Part shown: positions 37,950-48,113 of the stretch, piece by piece
Layout: each line of letters starts with the position of its first letter
How positions within the stretch are numbered: the stretch's first letter is position 1
Assembly: GCF_004364165.1 (NCBI RefSeq)
Contig: NZ_SOAY01000011.1
Location: 434,001 to 498,000 of the forward strand
Direction: 5' to 3'
Length of the DNA: 64,000 nt
Origin: Maribacter spongiicola
GTDB lineage: Bacteria > Bacteroidota > Bacteroidia > Flavobacteriales > Flavobacteriaceae
Made by a program: the position numbers and the translations under genes
Notes under the pieces: model-generated
Database searches by the model: none
What the model saw: the letters and a program-made list of their open reading frames with translations, nothing else
Told to the model about the DNA's origin: nothing

Positions 37950-39427
37950 GCTTGTTTCATTAGTTTCTTAATATCAGCATCTTTGTAGATTTTCTGAACC
38001 ATTTTGCTGTACAAACTGGTAAATTTATCTTCGTTGATTAAGTTACCAAATAATGATTCTTGTCTTATAAAAGCTAGTGGGTCAGTGTTTGTTTTGCTTG
38101 CCGCCGCATGCAGTTGATCTTGCATAGCGTCAATAATTTCAATCGGGTTACCGTTTTTATCTATTCCCTTATCGCTGTAATAGCACCATGCAGCAATTAC
38201 TAAAGTCGCAAATTTAATGCTACCGCCATTCGCTAAATTATCTTGAATGGTTGCAATTAAGAATTTCGGCAATTTTGCTGAACTCTCTGAGCAAATTCTG
38301 CTTACGCTATCTTTTATATTTGGGTTCGCAAAACGTTCTTGTAAACTATCTTTATATGCAGTTAAATCGATGCCTTCTAGTTTGTCTAAAACAGGAGTAG
38401 CTTCTTCATCCATGAATGCTCTTAAATAGGTAACGAACAAATCATCTTCCATACAAGCGTTAATAGTTGGGTGACCATGAATAGCTCCAAGAATACCCAA
38501 TACAGAATGCCCTGCATTCAAAAGGCGAAGCTTCATTTTTTCATATGGCTTTACATCTGGCACGAATTGCACTCCAACTTTTTCAAATTCTGGTCTACCG
38601 TTAGAGAAATTATCTTCAATTACCCATTGAATAAATGGCTCGCAAGTTACAGGCCATTCGTCTTTTAGATCATAAGTACTTTCTAAATATTCAATGTCTG
38701 CTTGAGTGGTAACTGGCGTAATACGGTCTACCATACTGTTTGGGAAACTTACTTCTTTGTCAATATATTCAGCCAATTCTTTATCTTGTCTGTTTGCAAA
38801 AGCAAGTAGCATTTCTCTGGTTACATCACCATTGTGCTGAATATTGTCACAAGACATTACCGTAAAAGCTGGTAAGCCTTCTTCTTTTCTTTTTTTAATG
38901 GCAGCCGTTAAAAATCCGTAGATGGTTTTAGGGTCTTTCGGATGTTGTAATTCGTGCTGTACATCTGCATTCTCAAAATCAAATTCTCCCGTTGACGAAT
39001 TAAAATTATAGCCACCCTCTGTAATCGTTAAGGATACTATTTTTGTATCAGGATGTGCCATTTGGTCGATAACTACATCGGGAGTGTCATGACCAAGTTT
39101 AAAGTCGATAATAGAACCAATTACTTGTGAATCTATCTTACCATCAGGATGCTTTACAATCAATGTGTAAAGTCCGTCTTGTTTTTGTAGCACATCATGA
39201 ATCTTCTGATCACCCTTTCGAAGACCAATTCCGCATATACCCCATGCAGCAGCATCTCCCTTTTCTTGTAACAAATGGGTATAAAAGGCTTGGTGCGCTC
39301 TATGAAAACCACCAACACCAACATGTACGATTCCAGATTTTAATGATGCTCTATCAAAAGTAGGAATAGGTATTTGCTTGTTTATAGTCGCTAAATTCTC
39401 TTTGTTCAACATGATTTCTTTATTCAT
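37946..39427 (-). CDS. Mannitol dehydrogenase family polyol/uronate oxidoreductase
   Basis: NAD-dependent long-chain dehydrogenase of 493 residues. GIVHVGVGGFHRAHQ at about 32-46 is the Rossmann start, and the C-terminal domain carries KMKLRLLNAGHSVLG with the catalytic lysine/asparagine region. Likely oxidises mannitol to fructose, though fructuronate reductase or another polyol dehydrogenase is possible. Its ATG overlaps the transporter stop by eight bases (ATGAATAA), a sign of translational coupling. Confidence 0.9.
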   Translation of the reverse strand: MNKEIMLNKENLATINKQIPIPTFDRASLKSGIVHVGVGGFHRAHQAFYTHLLQEKGDAAAWGICGIGLRKGDQKIHDVLQKQDGLYTLIVKHPDGKIDSQVIGSIIDFKLGHDTPDVVIDQMAHPDTKIVSLTITEGGYNFNSSTGEFDFENADVQHELQHPKDPKTIYGFLTAAIKKRKEEGLPAFTVMSCDNIQHNGDVTREMLLAFANRQDKELAEYIDKEVSFPNSMVDRITPVTTQADIEYLESTYDLKDEWPVTCEPFIQWVIEDNFSNGRPEFEKVGVQFVPDVKPYEKMKLRLLNAGHSVLGILGAIHGHPTINACMEDDLFVTYLRAFMDEEATPVLDKLEGIDLTAYKDSLQERFANPNIKDSVSRICSESSAKLPKFLIATIQDNLANGGSIKFATLVIAAWCYYSDKGIDKNGNPIEIIDAMQDQLHAAASKTNTDPLAFIRQESLFGNLINEDKFTSLYSKMVQKIYKDADIKKLMKQA

Positions 39428-41147
39428 TTTTAGCTTTGTTTATTGATTTGCCACGTATTAATACCCAGTATGCTGTAACGAAATAAGTTACTGTACATAC
39501 AAATGCATACGTATAGAAAATTTCTCTATTATTAATATAGCTGTTCTCATTTGCACTGTCGAATAAAACTGTACCTGCTAATATTAGCGTTATTATTAGG
39601 GCAACGAGAGATACCAGTTTTAAAATTTTTGAGAATGGGGTAGCGTCTTTCTTTGGCGTTGTTTCTAATTTACTTTTTTCTTCTTGAAAAGCCACAATTT
39701 TCTCATTACGAATTTTTTCTTGTTCTTCTGCTTCTGGGTATTTCTCTTTTGCTCCGTAACGACCAGCTAAAAAAGTATAAACTGCGATAGTGAAAATCCA
39801 TGTTGGTATGAATAAATAGAAGAAAGACATTACATTAAAAGCATTCAAGCCAAAGCCAAATACCAGACCTAATCCCCATGAAACAATGGCTGGTGTACTA
39901 AAGGTTAATTTGCGGTATTGAGACCAATAACGTGTGTACCCAATTTTTGGAAATATCTGATGCTCTGCAAATACTATAGCACCAACAGGTACAACCAATA
40001 AACCTGCATACGTCAATAGCGGTAAAATCTGTGAGAATACAAATGGGAAACAGGCTATAGCGATGGTAATTAGACCAACAACTATGGTAGTTTTCTTTCG
40101 TGAGTGATTATGAAAAATTGCCTGTGCAGCTAAACCTGCTCTATATAGATTGGTAATTGCTGTCGTCCAACCTGCTACGATTACAATAACGAAACCAGAC
40201 CACCCTAAGGCATAAAAAGCAACATCTCCTGGATCTAATTCGACAATCGATTTCCCGATGATTACTGCTGCACCGGCTCCCATAATTCCGGCAGCTATCC
40301 ACGCAACATAATGCCCGAACATCATACCTGTGCTGGTTGCTAGACCGTACGATTTCTTTTTGGCGAAACGTAATAACGCCATATCTATTAATCCGAAATG
40401 GGTAATAGTATTTGCTGCCCATGCGAACCCGATTACTTCAACAAGTCCGATACCAGGTTCTCCGGCACTATCAACTCCTGTCCAAATGGATTGATCTCCG
40501 AGTGATATCAAATCGTTCCATCCGCTAGGTAACGTTGTTCCTAGTACATCTAAAGACAAAGCTGGTAATAAAACCATTGCACCACTGGTGAACATTACAA
40601 AAAGCCATGGTGCGCATATTCCTGAAAATTCAGATACTGCATTAAATCCGTATAAAGCAATAGAAACTACTACTAAACCTACGCAGAAAACGATGACCAC
40701 AAACCACATATTGGTAGGGTACCAGTTTAATTGTGCAGGTATATCGAAAGCAAAGCGGACTGCAGTTGCAGATACGGTAATCATGGCGGCAGATATGACC
40801 GAGAAAATAATGACGTTTGCCCAATTGTAAAGCTTGGTCATAGAATCTCCAGCAATTTTATTGAGATAGGTGTATAAACTTAATCTTGTTTCTACGGCAA
40901 TGGGTGAGGTTATGAATGTCCAGCTGAGAACTGCCAAAATATTTCCGATCAATAGACCCAAAATAATATCCATTGTTTTAGCCCCTAATGCTACGAATGT
41001 AGCGCCGATTACAAACTCGGTTGCGGCAACGTGTTCAGCGGCGTAAAGACCAGCAAAATGGGTCCAATCATGTAACTTATGTTTTGCAACGGGTAATTGT
41101 TCTTCGTTTAGGTTTTCGAACGCGGCGTAGTCGTTGTTTGTAGACAT
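39420..41147 (-). CDS. NCS1-type (purine-cytosine permease-like) transporter
   Basis: 575 residues with about 12 hydrophobic helices and a hydrophilic stretch near 480-510. The beginning (HDWTHFAGLYAAEHVAATEFVIGATFVALG) fits cation symporters of the nucleobase family. Because it is coupled to a mannitol-type dehydrogenase, the substrate may be a polyol or sugar acid rather than a nucleobase; this is inference. Leads a two-gene operon. Confidence 0.85.
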   Translation of the reverse strand: MSTNNDYAAFENLNEEQLPVAKHKLHDWTHFAGLYAAEHVAATEFVIGATFVALGAKTMDIILGLLIGNILAVLSWTFITSPIAVETRLSLYTYLNKIAGDSMTKLYNWANVIIFSVISAAMITVSATAVRFAFDIPAQLNWYPTNMWFVVIVFCVGLVVVSIALYGFNAVSEFSGICAPWLFVMFTSGAMVLLPALSLDVLGTTLPSGWNDLISLGDQSIWTGVDSAGEPGIGLVEVIGFAWAANTITHFGLIDMALLRFAKKKSYGLATSTGMMFGHYVAWIAAGIMGAGAAVIIGKSIVELDPGDVAFYALGWSGFVIVIVAGWTTAITNLYRAGLAAQAIFHNHSRKKTTIVVGLITIAIACFPFVFSQILPLLTYAGLLVVPVGAIVFAEHQIFPKIGYTRYWSQYRKLTFSTPAIVSWGLGLVFGFGLNAFNVMSFFYLFIPTWIFTIAVYTFLAGRYGAKEKYPEAEEQEKIRNEKIVAFQEEKSKLETTPKKDATPFSKILKLVSLVALIITLILAGTVLFDSANENSYINNREIFYTYAFVCTVTYFVTAYWVLIRGKSINKAKNE

Positions 41148-41461
41148 AAGTTGAGTTGGTAGTTAGTTTTATAAAAAAATAAGTTGAGTTCTGTTTAAGA
41201 ACTTTTAGGTATCTGTTACCATTTAAACAGGCTTGCAATGTATTTATTTTTGATAATAACAATTGCTAAAATTTGTTAATCTTATTATTTCAAAACATAA
41301 GTAAAATAATATGATTTTGACGAAGTTGGGTTAAATTAAGTAGATAGGTGTTTGTTTTAAGTAGTATTAAGGTTTTGTATCATTAAAAAAGCAAATGAAC
41401 TATCATGGTAAACTCTCAAAATAGTATTACCCTTAATAAAAGCTAATGTTATCTGCCTGTT
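41148..41461. other. Intergenic region upstream of the transporter operon
   Basis: 314 AT-rich bases between the transporter start and the end of the broken phosphotransferase gene. It presumably holds the transporter promoter, but I found no clear TANNTTTG element, hairpin or small gene. Confidence 0.5.
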
Positions 41462-42453
41462 CTATGGATTGTTAGCCAAGGTTATTTCTTTTTTCCGATA
41501 ATATTCAATCCAAGTTTGTATTCTTCCAACAAACATTTTTAAATAATTCTCTGATAAAAACACATTAGACCAGTCATATCTTTGGGCTTGAATACCAAGA
41601 TAAAATATAAAGACCGAGGTTCCCGCCTTGGGGATCAATCCTAATTCTTTATTGGATAATTGTTTGATTTTATTATATCCCTTTAAAAAACTCTGAACTT
41701 TTAATTCGTATTTAGTTTTGTCAGATGCTATGAGAAATAACTGTTTGCAAAAATACCCAATATCTAATATTTGCCATCCATTACCACAAAAGTCAAAGTC
41801 GAAAATGGTAATTCCTTTTCTTCGGTAATAGCCATGTTATCGTACCAAATATCCATATGAACAACTTCGTTCGGAATGTTTTTAAAATCTGAGTTTTTAA
41901 AAGTTTCTCCAAACTCCTTAATGTATTTCATTTCTGATAAATTCTCAGAAAAGAACTGTTGTAAGTACTCGTATGGTTTTTCTAAAAGTGTTTTTTTGTT
42001 ATAAGAAATACGGTCAATATTTTTATCTGTAACAAGAGTGTGAATTTGTGCCATTAAAGCGCCAATTTGTGAACAAGTTTCATTATTCATAAATCTTACT
42101 TTTTCACCTTTTGCGAATGAGAATACTACCATGTATCTCTTTCCTTCTGGAGCATTTATTTCCTGTATCAATTCTCCATTGATATCTTTAATGGGATAAG
42201 AAATACTTAAATTATTTTCACGTAATAAATTTAATAGTTTTAACTCTTCTGTAATTTCAGATTTAGTTCTCCAATTGTGACTGTAAACTCTTAAAACATA
42301 TTTAGAGATATCGTTTGATATGAAATAGGTATGATTCATTCCGGTTCTGAATAACTTACAGGCGTAACTATTATCCAGTCCGTATTTTTCTTGTGCAAAT
42401 TCCCCTAATTCTTTTGCTGATATGGTACTTGCTGTGACCGGAAATACGTTCAT
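41462..42453 (-). pseudogene. Aminoglycoside phosphotransferase-family kinase, frameshifted
   Basis: Protein-kinase-like phosphotransferase (APH fold). The first frame gives 229 residues and has the catalytic loop HMDIWYDN, but then departs from the family. In the neighbouring frame, from about 41820 down to a stop at 41462-41464, the sequence continues with FDFDFCGNGWQILDIGYFC, the metal-binding DFD motif, and about 100 more residues typical of the family's C-terminal lobe. One base is missing in the A/G run at 41814-41820 (complement GAAAAGG). Either a pseudogene, a sequencing error, or less likely programmed frameshifting. Confidence 0.85.
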
Positions 42454-42495
42454 ACTTTTTTACTGTGGTTAGTTAATGTATATTTTAGCGATTAC

Positions 42496-43311
42496 CTATC
42501 TTTCAAAATCACTAGTTTTTAGTCCATTATTGAATTTAATATTAGACCAGTTTACTGTTACCCAAGGTGAATCGCTAAATGCGGCTTCCCAAGTAGATTT
42601 CTTGTATTTTCGCTTAGTAGGGAAAAGCATTCCGTCAACATCTTCATATTCTAAGCTCATTAAATTCGGAGTTTCCATAGCGCCAAAGTCTGCTACTGTA
42701 AATAGAAACTGATCTACAAGAGATGTATTTTTATTAATGTAAAGCTGATAAATATCTGTTGGCTTCGAGTCTCCAAAATTGAAGGATACTTTTACAATTT
42801 CATAAGGAATTTCGTTTAAGGTTTTTTCGCCTAAATACTCATACGAAATACCTTTGTCCATTAACTTTTGAAACATGGTAAACCAATAGAAATTAGTAGG
42901 TCTGTTAAAAGCAACTCTTTTTAAGGCAATACTATCGTTTAGTATTTCTCCATTATGTTTTAACCAGAATTCTTTACCGTCATAACCTTGTTCAATTGTG
43001 CCCTGTAAGTCACTTAAGGTTCTTTGGTGCTGTTCGTATTTACCATATGATAGTTCACCATCGAAAATGTATTTCTCTGTTGAAATATCTGTTTTACCAT
43101 CTGGTGTTTGATAGGTGTATGTGTACACAACATCTTTCTTACTACGAAGCGTTTTGTAATCGCCGACTTTTTCAAGCATTTTTGAAACTAATTCTTCTCC
43201 TTTATTCGTGAATTCAGGAGTTTGAATCGTTTCTTTTTTGGCAGTTTGTTCCCCTTTGCAAGAAGTGATTAAAATACTTAATACTAGTAGTGTAGCTATT
43301 TTAAATTTCAT
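42496..43311 (-). CDS. Secreted lipoprotein, DUF6503-like
   Basis: 271 residues from ATG at 43311 (a TTG lies just before). Lipobox SILITSC with the acylated Cys near residue 18, then a beta-rich domain of about 240 residues resembling LolA/outer-membrane-carrier folds and flavobacterial DUF6503 (from memory). Downstream of the SDR gene with a 22-base gap. No catalytic motif seen. Confidence 0.75.
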   Translation of the reverse strand: MKFKIATLLVLSILITSCKGEQTAKKETIQTPEFTNKGEELVSKMLEKVGDYKTLRSKKDVVYTYTYQTPDGKTDISTEKYIFDGELSYGKYEQHQRTLSDLQGTIEQGYDGKEFWLKHNGEILNDSIALKRVAFNRPTNFYWFTMFQKLMDKGISYEYLGEKTLNEIPYEIVKVSFNFGDSKPTDIYQLYINKNTSLVDQFLFTVADFGAMETPNLMSLEYEDVDGMLFPTKRKYKKSTWEAAFSDSPWVTVNWSNIKFNNGLKTSDFER

Positions 43312-43333
43312 CAATAGTTTTTTAAAAGTAAGA

Positions 43334-44068
43334 TTAAATTAATGCACCATTTGCAGCGATTACCTGCCCTGAAATCCATTTAGATTCATCGCTGGCTAAA
43401 AATAGTGCTACTCTGGCGATATCAATAGGTTGTGCCAATCTGTCGAAAGCATTCATAGACTTTAATTTATCAATGAACTCTTCTGATTTTCCATTTAAGA
43501 ATAATTCAGTTTCTGTTGGTCCGGGTGCAAGGGCGTTTACAGATATTCCTCTTCCTATTTCTTTAGAAAACACTCTGGTCATTTGTTCTACCGCAGCTTT
43601 TGAGGCGGAATATAAAGCGTAAGTAGGAAACATCAATTTTACCGTAGTAGACGATATATTTATAATATTGCCATTATCTGATAATTTACTGTCCGCCTCT
43701 TGTAGCATATTGAAGACTCCCTTTACATTCACATCAAACTGTTTGTTGAAGTCTTCTTGAGTGTTGTCTTTCAATTTTTTGTTGAACATGACACCAGCGT
43801 TGTTTACCAATACGTCTACTTTACCAAATTCTTTAATAGTTTGGTCAAATAGCCGAGTTACCTGATCTCTATCGCTTACATCTGCTTTTATGGCAATAGC
43901 GTTGCCGCCATTACTTTTAATTTTAGCTACAGTAGCGTCTGCATCTTTTTCACTGTTTGAATGATTGACAACTATTTTAGCACCATTTTCTGCTAATAGA
44001 AATGCAAATTCTTGTCCGATACCTCTTGAGGCTCCTGTTATGATGACTACCTTATTTTCTAATTTCAT
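43334..44068 (-). CDS. Short-chain dehydrogenase/reductase
   Basis: Classical SDR of 244 residues: TGASRGIGQ at about 11-19 (cofactor loop), NNAG, the catalytic Ser in NISST and the YxxxK motif as YSASK. The pattern of GLY-rich loop and the following basic context favours NADP(H). Substrate unknown. Sits between the MBL gene and the lipoprotein gene on the same strand. Confidence 0.93.
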   Translation of the reverse strand: MKLENKVVIITGASRGIGQEFAFLLAENGAKIVVNHSNSEKDADATVAKIKSNGGNAIAIKADVSDRDQVTRLFDQTIKEFGKVDVLVNNAGVMFNKKLKDNTQEDFNKQFDVNVKGVFNMLQEADSKLSDNGNIINISSTTVKLMFPTYALYSASKAAVEQMTRVFSKEIGRGISVNALAPGPTETELFLNGKSEEFIDKLKSMNAFDRLAQPIDIARVALFLASDESKWISGQVIAANGALI

Positions 44069-44107
44069 TACGTTTCGTTTAGTTAGGGAATTTGAATAAT
44101 TATTGAA

Positions 44108-45241
44108 TTACAGCCCTTTCCACCAATCGCCATAGTTGTTCACCGAATCTTTTACAATAATCTCTTGCCCAATTTGAGGTGAAATAACGGTAATGTTCAG
44201 TTCAGCTGCTTTGGCTTCAACTCTTTTAATAGGGTCTGTCCATTCGTGTAGGGCAAGTTTAAAACCTGCCCAGTGAATTGGCATTATTTTCTTTGCTTTT
44301 ACATCAATACCAGCTTGTGCGGTTTCTTCGGGCATCATATGAATATCTGACCACATTTTATTGTATTGTCCGCATTCCATTAAGGCAAGATCAAAAGGTC
44401 CGTATTTATCTCCTATTTCTTTAAAGTGATCGGCATAACCGCTATCGCCGCTAAAAAAGATATTCTCATGTTTTGATGAGATTACCCAAGAGCTCCACAA
44501 GGTGCTTTGTGCATTGTTTAATCCTCGACCAGAGAAATGTTGTGCCGGTGTACAGACGAATTTTAGATTTCCGAATTGTGTTTCTTGCCACCAATCCATC
44601 TCCGTGATTTTAGCATCAGAAACTCCCCATGCAGTCAAATGATTACCAACACCTAGCGGAGTATAAAAATGATTGGTTTTATCCTTAATTTTTAATACAG
44701 ACTCGTAATCTAAATGGTCATAATGGTCATGAGAAAAAATAACTGCATCTATCTGTGGTAGTTGTTCAATTGCTATAGGAAATTCTTTATTGAAACGCTT
44801 TTCTCCTAAAAGTGGGTGAGGGGCTGCTACTGCACCGAACATTGGGTCAATTAAAATATTTTTTCCATCAATCTGTAATAAGAAAGAGGAATGTCCGAAC
44901 CAAACCATTCTTGCTTCTCCGCTGTAATCTGCAATGTTTACAGAATCTATTTTTTGCGGAACTAAATCTGCTTTTGGGCGACCATTAGGCACCTTAGTAG
45001 TGAAAAATTTATAGGCTAAACTAAGCTTGTCAGAAAAGGCTAAGTCTTCTGGTACAGGTAACACATTACGAAATTTACCCTCTTTAAATTGTTGCGATTG
45101 CTCATAGGCTAATTTCTGTTCTTTGGTGCTATCGCCACCAAAACTTGGGTAAAAATTGGTAAATGCTACTATTGCAATAGCCAATACACCTATGATAATT
45201 AAAGTTGTAACCATTATTTTTTTAAGTATTCTTTTAATCAT
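44108..45241 (-). CDS. Membrane-anchored MBL-fold metallo-hydrolase (NAPE-PLD/UlaG-like)
   Basis: 377 residues. One N-terminal transmembrane helix at about 9-28, then a metallo-beta-lactamase fold with SHDHYDHLD (H171, H173, D175, H176), FSGDSGYADHF with the bridging Asp, and MPIHW. The class includes N-acyl-phosphatidylethanolamine phospholipase D and related lipid hydrolases. A sequence like the arsR operators (ATCGTAATAAC) lies about 80 bases upstream. Confidence 0.9.
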   Translation of the reverse strand: MIKRILKKIMVTTLIIIGVLAIAIVAFTNFYPSFGGDSTKEQKLAYEQSQQFKEGKFRNVLPVPEDLAFSDKLSLAYKFFTTKVPNGRPKADLVPQKIDSVNIADYSGEARMVWFGHSSFLLQIDGKNILIDPMFGAVAAPHPLLGEKRFNKEFPIAIEQLPQIDAVIFSHDHYDHLDYESVLKIKDKTNHFYTPLGVGNHLTAWGVSDAKITEMDWWQETQFGNLKFVCTPAQHFSGRGLNNAQSTLWSSWVISSKHENIFFSGDSGYADHFKEIGDKYGPFDLALMECGQYNKMWSDIHMMPEETAQAGIDVKAKKIMPIHWAGFKLALHEWTDPIKRVEAKAAELNITVISPQIGQEIIVKDSVNNYGDWWKGL

Positions 45242-45439
45242 ATTATGTTCTTAGACCTATGCCTTGTTTGCACATTAGCTTGAAGTCGCACTTCTATATA
45301 TAATTATGCAAAGATAGTTTATCGTAATAACTGTATTTTAAAGAGAAATAGATTTTAGTAGCATTAAAATCTATAGGTAAAATTATCAATGTAATGAACC
45401 GTAACTGTATAGCAATCTAGATAATTGCTCAAAAGAAAG

Positions 45440-45463
45440 AGGTCAGGTATTAAAACCTGACCT
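45440..45463 (-). terminator. Terminator of the arsenic operon
   Basis: AGGTCAGGT pairs with ACCTGACCT, 6-nt loop, 30 bases after the acr3 stop, followed on the minus strand by a broken T-run CTTTCTTTT. Confidence 0.65.
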
Positions 45464-45493
45464 TAGTTAAATTTGTTATGTTTTAAAAAAAAA

Positions 45494-46549
45494 TTATGCT
45501 GTTTTAGGTTTCGGATTATCATAGTATTTCTTCTTCAACCAAAATGAAACCCGAACTAGAAATATCAGTGCCGGTACCTCAACTAACGGACCTATTACTC
45601 CTGCAAATGCTTGACCAGAATTGAGTCCGAATACCGCAATGGCAACTGCAATAGCCAATTCAAAATTGTTTCCGGCTGCCGTAAATGCTACTGATGCTGT
45701 TTTGTCATACTCTGCACCCGTTGCTTTGGTAAAGAAAAACCCAATAATGAACATTAAGGTGAAATAAATTAATAACGGAACTGCAATGATGAGCACATCC
45801 ATAGGTATTTCAACTATTAATTCTCCTTTTAACGAGAACATGATGACAATGGTAAACAATAGCGCTATCAAAGTCATTGGTGAAATAGTGGGTATGAACT
45901 TATTCGTATACCAATCTTCGCCTTTGAGTTTTACTAAAATCAATCTGCTTAAAATTCCCATTAAAAATGGCAATCCTAAATAGATGGCTACACTTTCAGC
46001 TATAGTCCCAATAGAGATATCTACAATTGCACCTTCAAAACCGAAGTAGGGCGGAAGTACCGTTATAAATATCCATGCATAGAAACTGTAGGCAAATACT
46101 TGAAATATACTGTTTAATGCCACCAATCCAGCTCCGTACTCACTACTACCATCGGCAAGGTCGTTCCATACCAATACCATGGCAATACAACGCGCCAAAC
46201 CTATAAGTATAAGACCAACCATGTATTCTGGGTAGTCCGATAAAAAGGTAATGGCTAAAATGAACATTAATACCGGACCAATAATCCAATTTAAGATTAA
46301 AGAGATAGATAGAATTTTGGTGTTTCTAAATACCTTCGGTAACAAAGCATAGTTCACTTTCGCCAAAGGCGGATACATCATTAATATTAAACCTATTGCA
46401 ATAGGAATGTTTGTAGTACCACTATTGAAGGTATTGATGATATCCGGAAAGCTTGGAAAAAAGTAACCGATACCAACACCAAGTGCCATTGCGGCAAAAA
46501 TCCACCAGGTTAGGTTTTTATCTAGAAAACTTAATTTTTTAGATGCCAT
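45494..46549 (-). CDS. ACR3-type arsenite efflux permease
   Basis: Inner-membrane arsenite exporter of the bile-acid:sodium-symporter fold, 351 residues and about ten helices. [17 protein letters not shown] is the family motif, with the conserved RC-MV-W stretch. ACR3 members usually carry a key cysteine here, and it is present. Last gene of the arsenic operon, three bases after the arsC-like gene. Confidence 0.94.
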   Translation of the reverse strand: MASKKLSFLDKNLTWWIFAAMALGVGIGYFFPSFPDIINTFNSGTTNIPIAIGLILMMYPPLAKVNYALLPKVFRNTKILSISLILNWIIGPVLMFILAITFLSDYPEYMVGLILIGLARCIAMVLVWNDLADGSSEYGAGLVALNSIFQVFAYSFYAWIFITVLPPYFGFEGAIVDISIGTIAESVAIYLGLPFLMGILSRLILVKLKGEDWYTNKFIPTISPMTLIALLFTIVIMFSLKGELIVEIPMDVLIIAVPLLIYFTLMFIIGFFFTKATGAEYDKTASVAFTAAGNNFELAIAVAIAVFGLNSGQAFAGVIGPLVEVPALIFLVRVSFWLKKKYYDNPKPKTA

Positions 46550-46551
46550 TT

Positions 46552-47184
46552 TTACTTGTTGATTTGTGAGAATATGTAAAACAATTCTGTTGCGATTTGT
46601 ATACTTCGTTCAGCATATTTTTCTGCTTGCTGCGGCGTGTTGTCAAACGCTTTTGGATCTTCAAAAGTGATGGGTACTCTTTTCTCTGCACCTGCAATAA
46701 AAGGACAACCACCATCTGCTTGCGAACAAGTCATTATTGCCGCAAACTGTGAAGCCGGATTAAAAGAATCTTCATAAGATTTTGAAAAACCAATTACCGG
46801 ATGTTCATTCTCAGAATACTTAATGGCATAAACAGGATTACTGGTGTCCGATAATTTTTGAATCTGAAATCCTTGATTCTTTAATGTCTCTGCAACCATT
46901 GGAAACAATGCCGTAGCTTCTGTGCCACCAGAATAGCAATACACATTTTTAATATTAAAATAGGTAGCCATTGTCTGTGCCCATACTTGCGATAAATGAC
47001 TTCTTCTAGAATTATGCGTACAGATAAAGTTGATTCTTATTTCTTGGTCATTGGTAGTTTTCTCTTGTATAAAATCTACCAATGGCTGTAAAACAACTTT
47101 ACGTTCTGCCGTAATTGAATCTGGCTGTAACGCTTTAATTAAATCCTCAATTTCTGGTAACATGTTGGTTTCTGTAGTTATCAT
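46552..47184 (-). CDS. Low-molecular-weight phosphatase-like arsenate reductase
   Basis: 210 residues. P-loop C-T-H-N-S-R-R at 55-61 (Cx5R) as in thioredoxin-dependent ArsC and LMW phosphatases; further cysteines in [14 protein letters not shown] could serve as the redox relay. An N-terminal extension of about 50 residues is normal for the Bacteroidota subgroup. Converts arsenate to arsenite for export by the adjacent ACR3. Confidence 0.9.
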   Translation of the reverse strand: MITTETNMLPEIEDLIKALQPDSITAERKVVLQPLVDFIQEKTTNDQEIRINFICTHNSRRSHLSQVWAQTMATYFNIKNVYCYSGGTEATALFPMVAETLKNQGFQIQKLSDTSNPVYAIKYSENEHPVIGFSKSYEDSFNPASQFAAIMTCSQADGGCPFIAGAEKRVPITFEDPKAFDNTPQQAEKYAERSIQIATELFYIFSQINK

Positions 47185-47206
47185 TTTTTCTAATGTTTAT
47201 AGGTAG

Positions 47207-47674
47207 TTAACAGCAGTTTCCGTCAGGTGCACAACATGGTTCATTAGTAACTTCGGCAAGATTTAACTTTGGTTTCTCTGCAGGTATGCCACAATTATCT
47301 TTTGCCAAACAGTCTGTTTGTTTCGATGCTAAGATGAAATTAGTGCCGTCAAAATCAAGACCAAATTTCTCAATGGTTTGTCCCTGGTATTCAACTTCTA
47401 TTTCTAAATCTTCTATGCCCAATACTTTTTCTGAAAGTTCAATAATGTTGATTAATTTTTCTGGGTGAAGTCTATGGTCATAATCATTGGCATTCCATAA
47501 TTGAAAGTTTACTACTTCCTCATTACGAACAGTACCACCACAATCAATGAAGTTTTTGGTAATCTTGCCAACTTCAGTTACATGAAAATGGTTCGGCACC
47601 AATTCGCCATTAGGTAATTGAAAGGCTATAGTTTCTAATTCTGCTAAGTGATTTTTAATTTCTGATAGTTTCAT
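47207..47674 (-). CDS. DUF6428 family protein of arsenic operons
   Basis: 155 residues. The C-terminus is cysteine-rich (EPCCAPDGNCC), with TDCLAKDNCG before it, so metal or arsenite binding is plausible. The family (DUF6428, from memory) typically lies between arsR and arsC in Bacteroidota. A candidate ArsR operator lies 41 bases ahead of its start. Function not established. Confidence 0.8.
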   Translation of the reverse strand: MKLSEIKNHLAELETIAFQLPNGELVPNHFHVTEVGKITKNFIDCGGTVRNEEVVNFQLWNANDYDHRLHPEKLINIIELSEKVLGIEDLEIEVEYQGQTIEKFGLDFDGTNFILASKQTDCLAKDNCGIPAEKPKLNLAEVTNEPCCAPDGNCC

Positions 47675-47714
47675 AATTTTGATTTTAAATTATACGTTTT
47701 CTTTTTATTTGTTA

Positions 47715-47730
47715 ATCGTAATAAAGCGAT
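47715..47730 (-). promoter_or_regulatory. Candidate ArsR operator upstream of the DUF6428 gene
   Basis: ATCGTAATAAAGCGAT, a near palindrome in the gap between arsR and the DUF6428 gene. Matches 13 of 16 positions of the site at the arsR start in inverted orientation (ATCGTAATATTGCAAT). Confidence 0.6.
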
Positions 47731-47748
47731 AAAAGAAGGTAAATTTTT

Positions 47749-48099
47749 TTAACAGCAATTTGTATTTGGAATATCTTGATCCAAGAATTTAATCATAATA
47801 TCTTTCATGTTAGACCAATTGTCTTTATCTATACAGTAACAAACACTGGTGCCTTCTACATTACCCTTTATCAATCCTAAATTTTTCAATTCTTTTAAAT
47901 GTTGAGAAATGGTTGGTTGTGCCAAACCTATTTCACTAACCAAGTCTCCGCATATGCAAGTATCTATTTTAAATAAGTACTGTAAAATTGCAACACGTGC
48001 AGGGTGACCAAATACTTTGGCGAAGAGAGAAATCTTGTTCTGCTCATCAGTAAACATTTCTGTTTTTGCTAATCCCATTCTTCTATTTAATTGTTTCAT
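47749..48099 (-). CDS. arsR: ArsR/SmtB family metalloregulator
   Basis: 116 residues from ATG at 48099; a longer frame has a nonsense-like leader and is rejected. Winged helix with TISQHLKELKNLGLI as recognition helix. CICGDL in the alpha-3 region and the terminal NTNCC are the likely arsenite/metal thiol ligands. Expected to repress the operon until As(III) binds. One candidate operator overlaps its start codon and a second lies just behind its stop. Confidence 0.93.
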   Translation of the reverse strand: MKQLNRRMGLAKTEMFTDEQNKISLFAKVFGHPARVAILQYLFKIDTCICGDLVSEIGLAQPTISQHLKELKNLGLIKGNVEGTSVCYCIDKDNWSNMKDIMIKFLDQDIPNTNCC

Positions 48100-48113
48100 T
48101 GCAATATTACGAT
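48098..48113 (-). promoter_or_regulatory. Candidate ArsR operator at the arsR start
   Basis: ATTGCAATATTACGAT (plus strand), an imperfect palindrome overlapping the arsR start codon. It pairs with the related site at 47715-47730. Confidence 0.6.
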
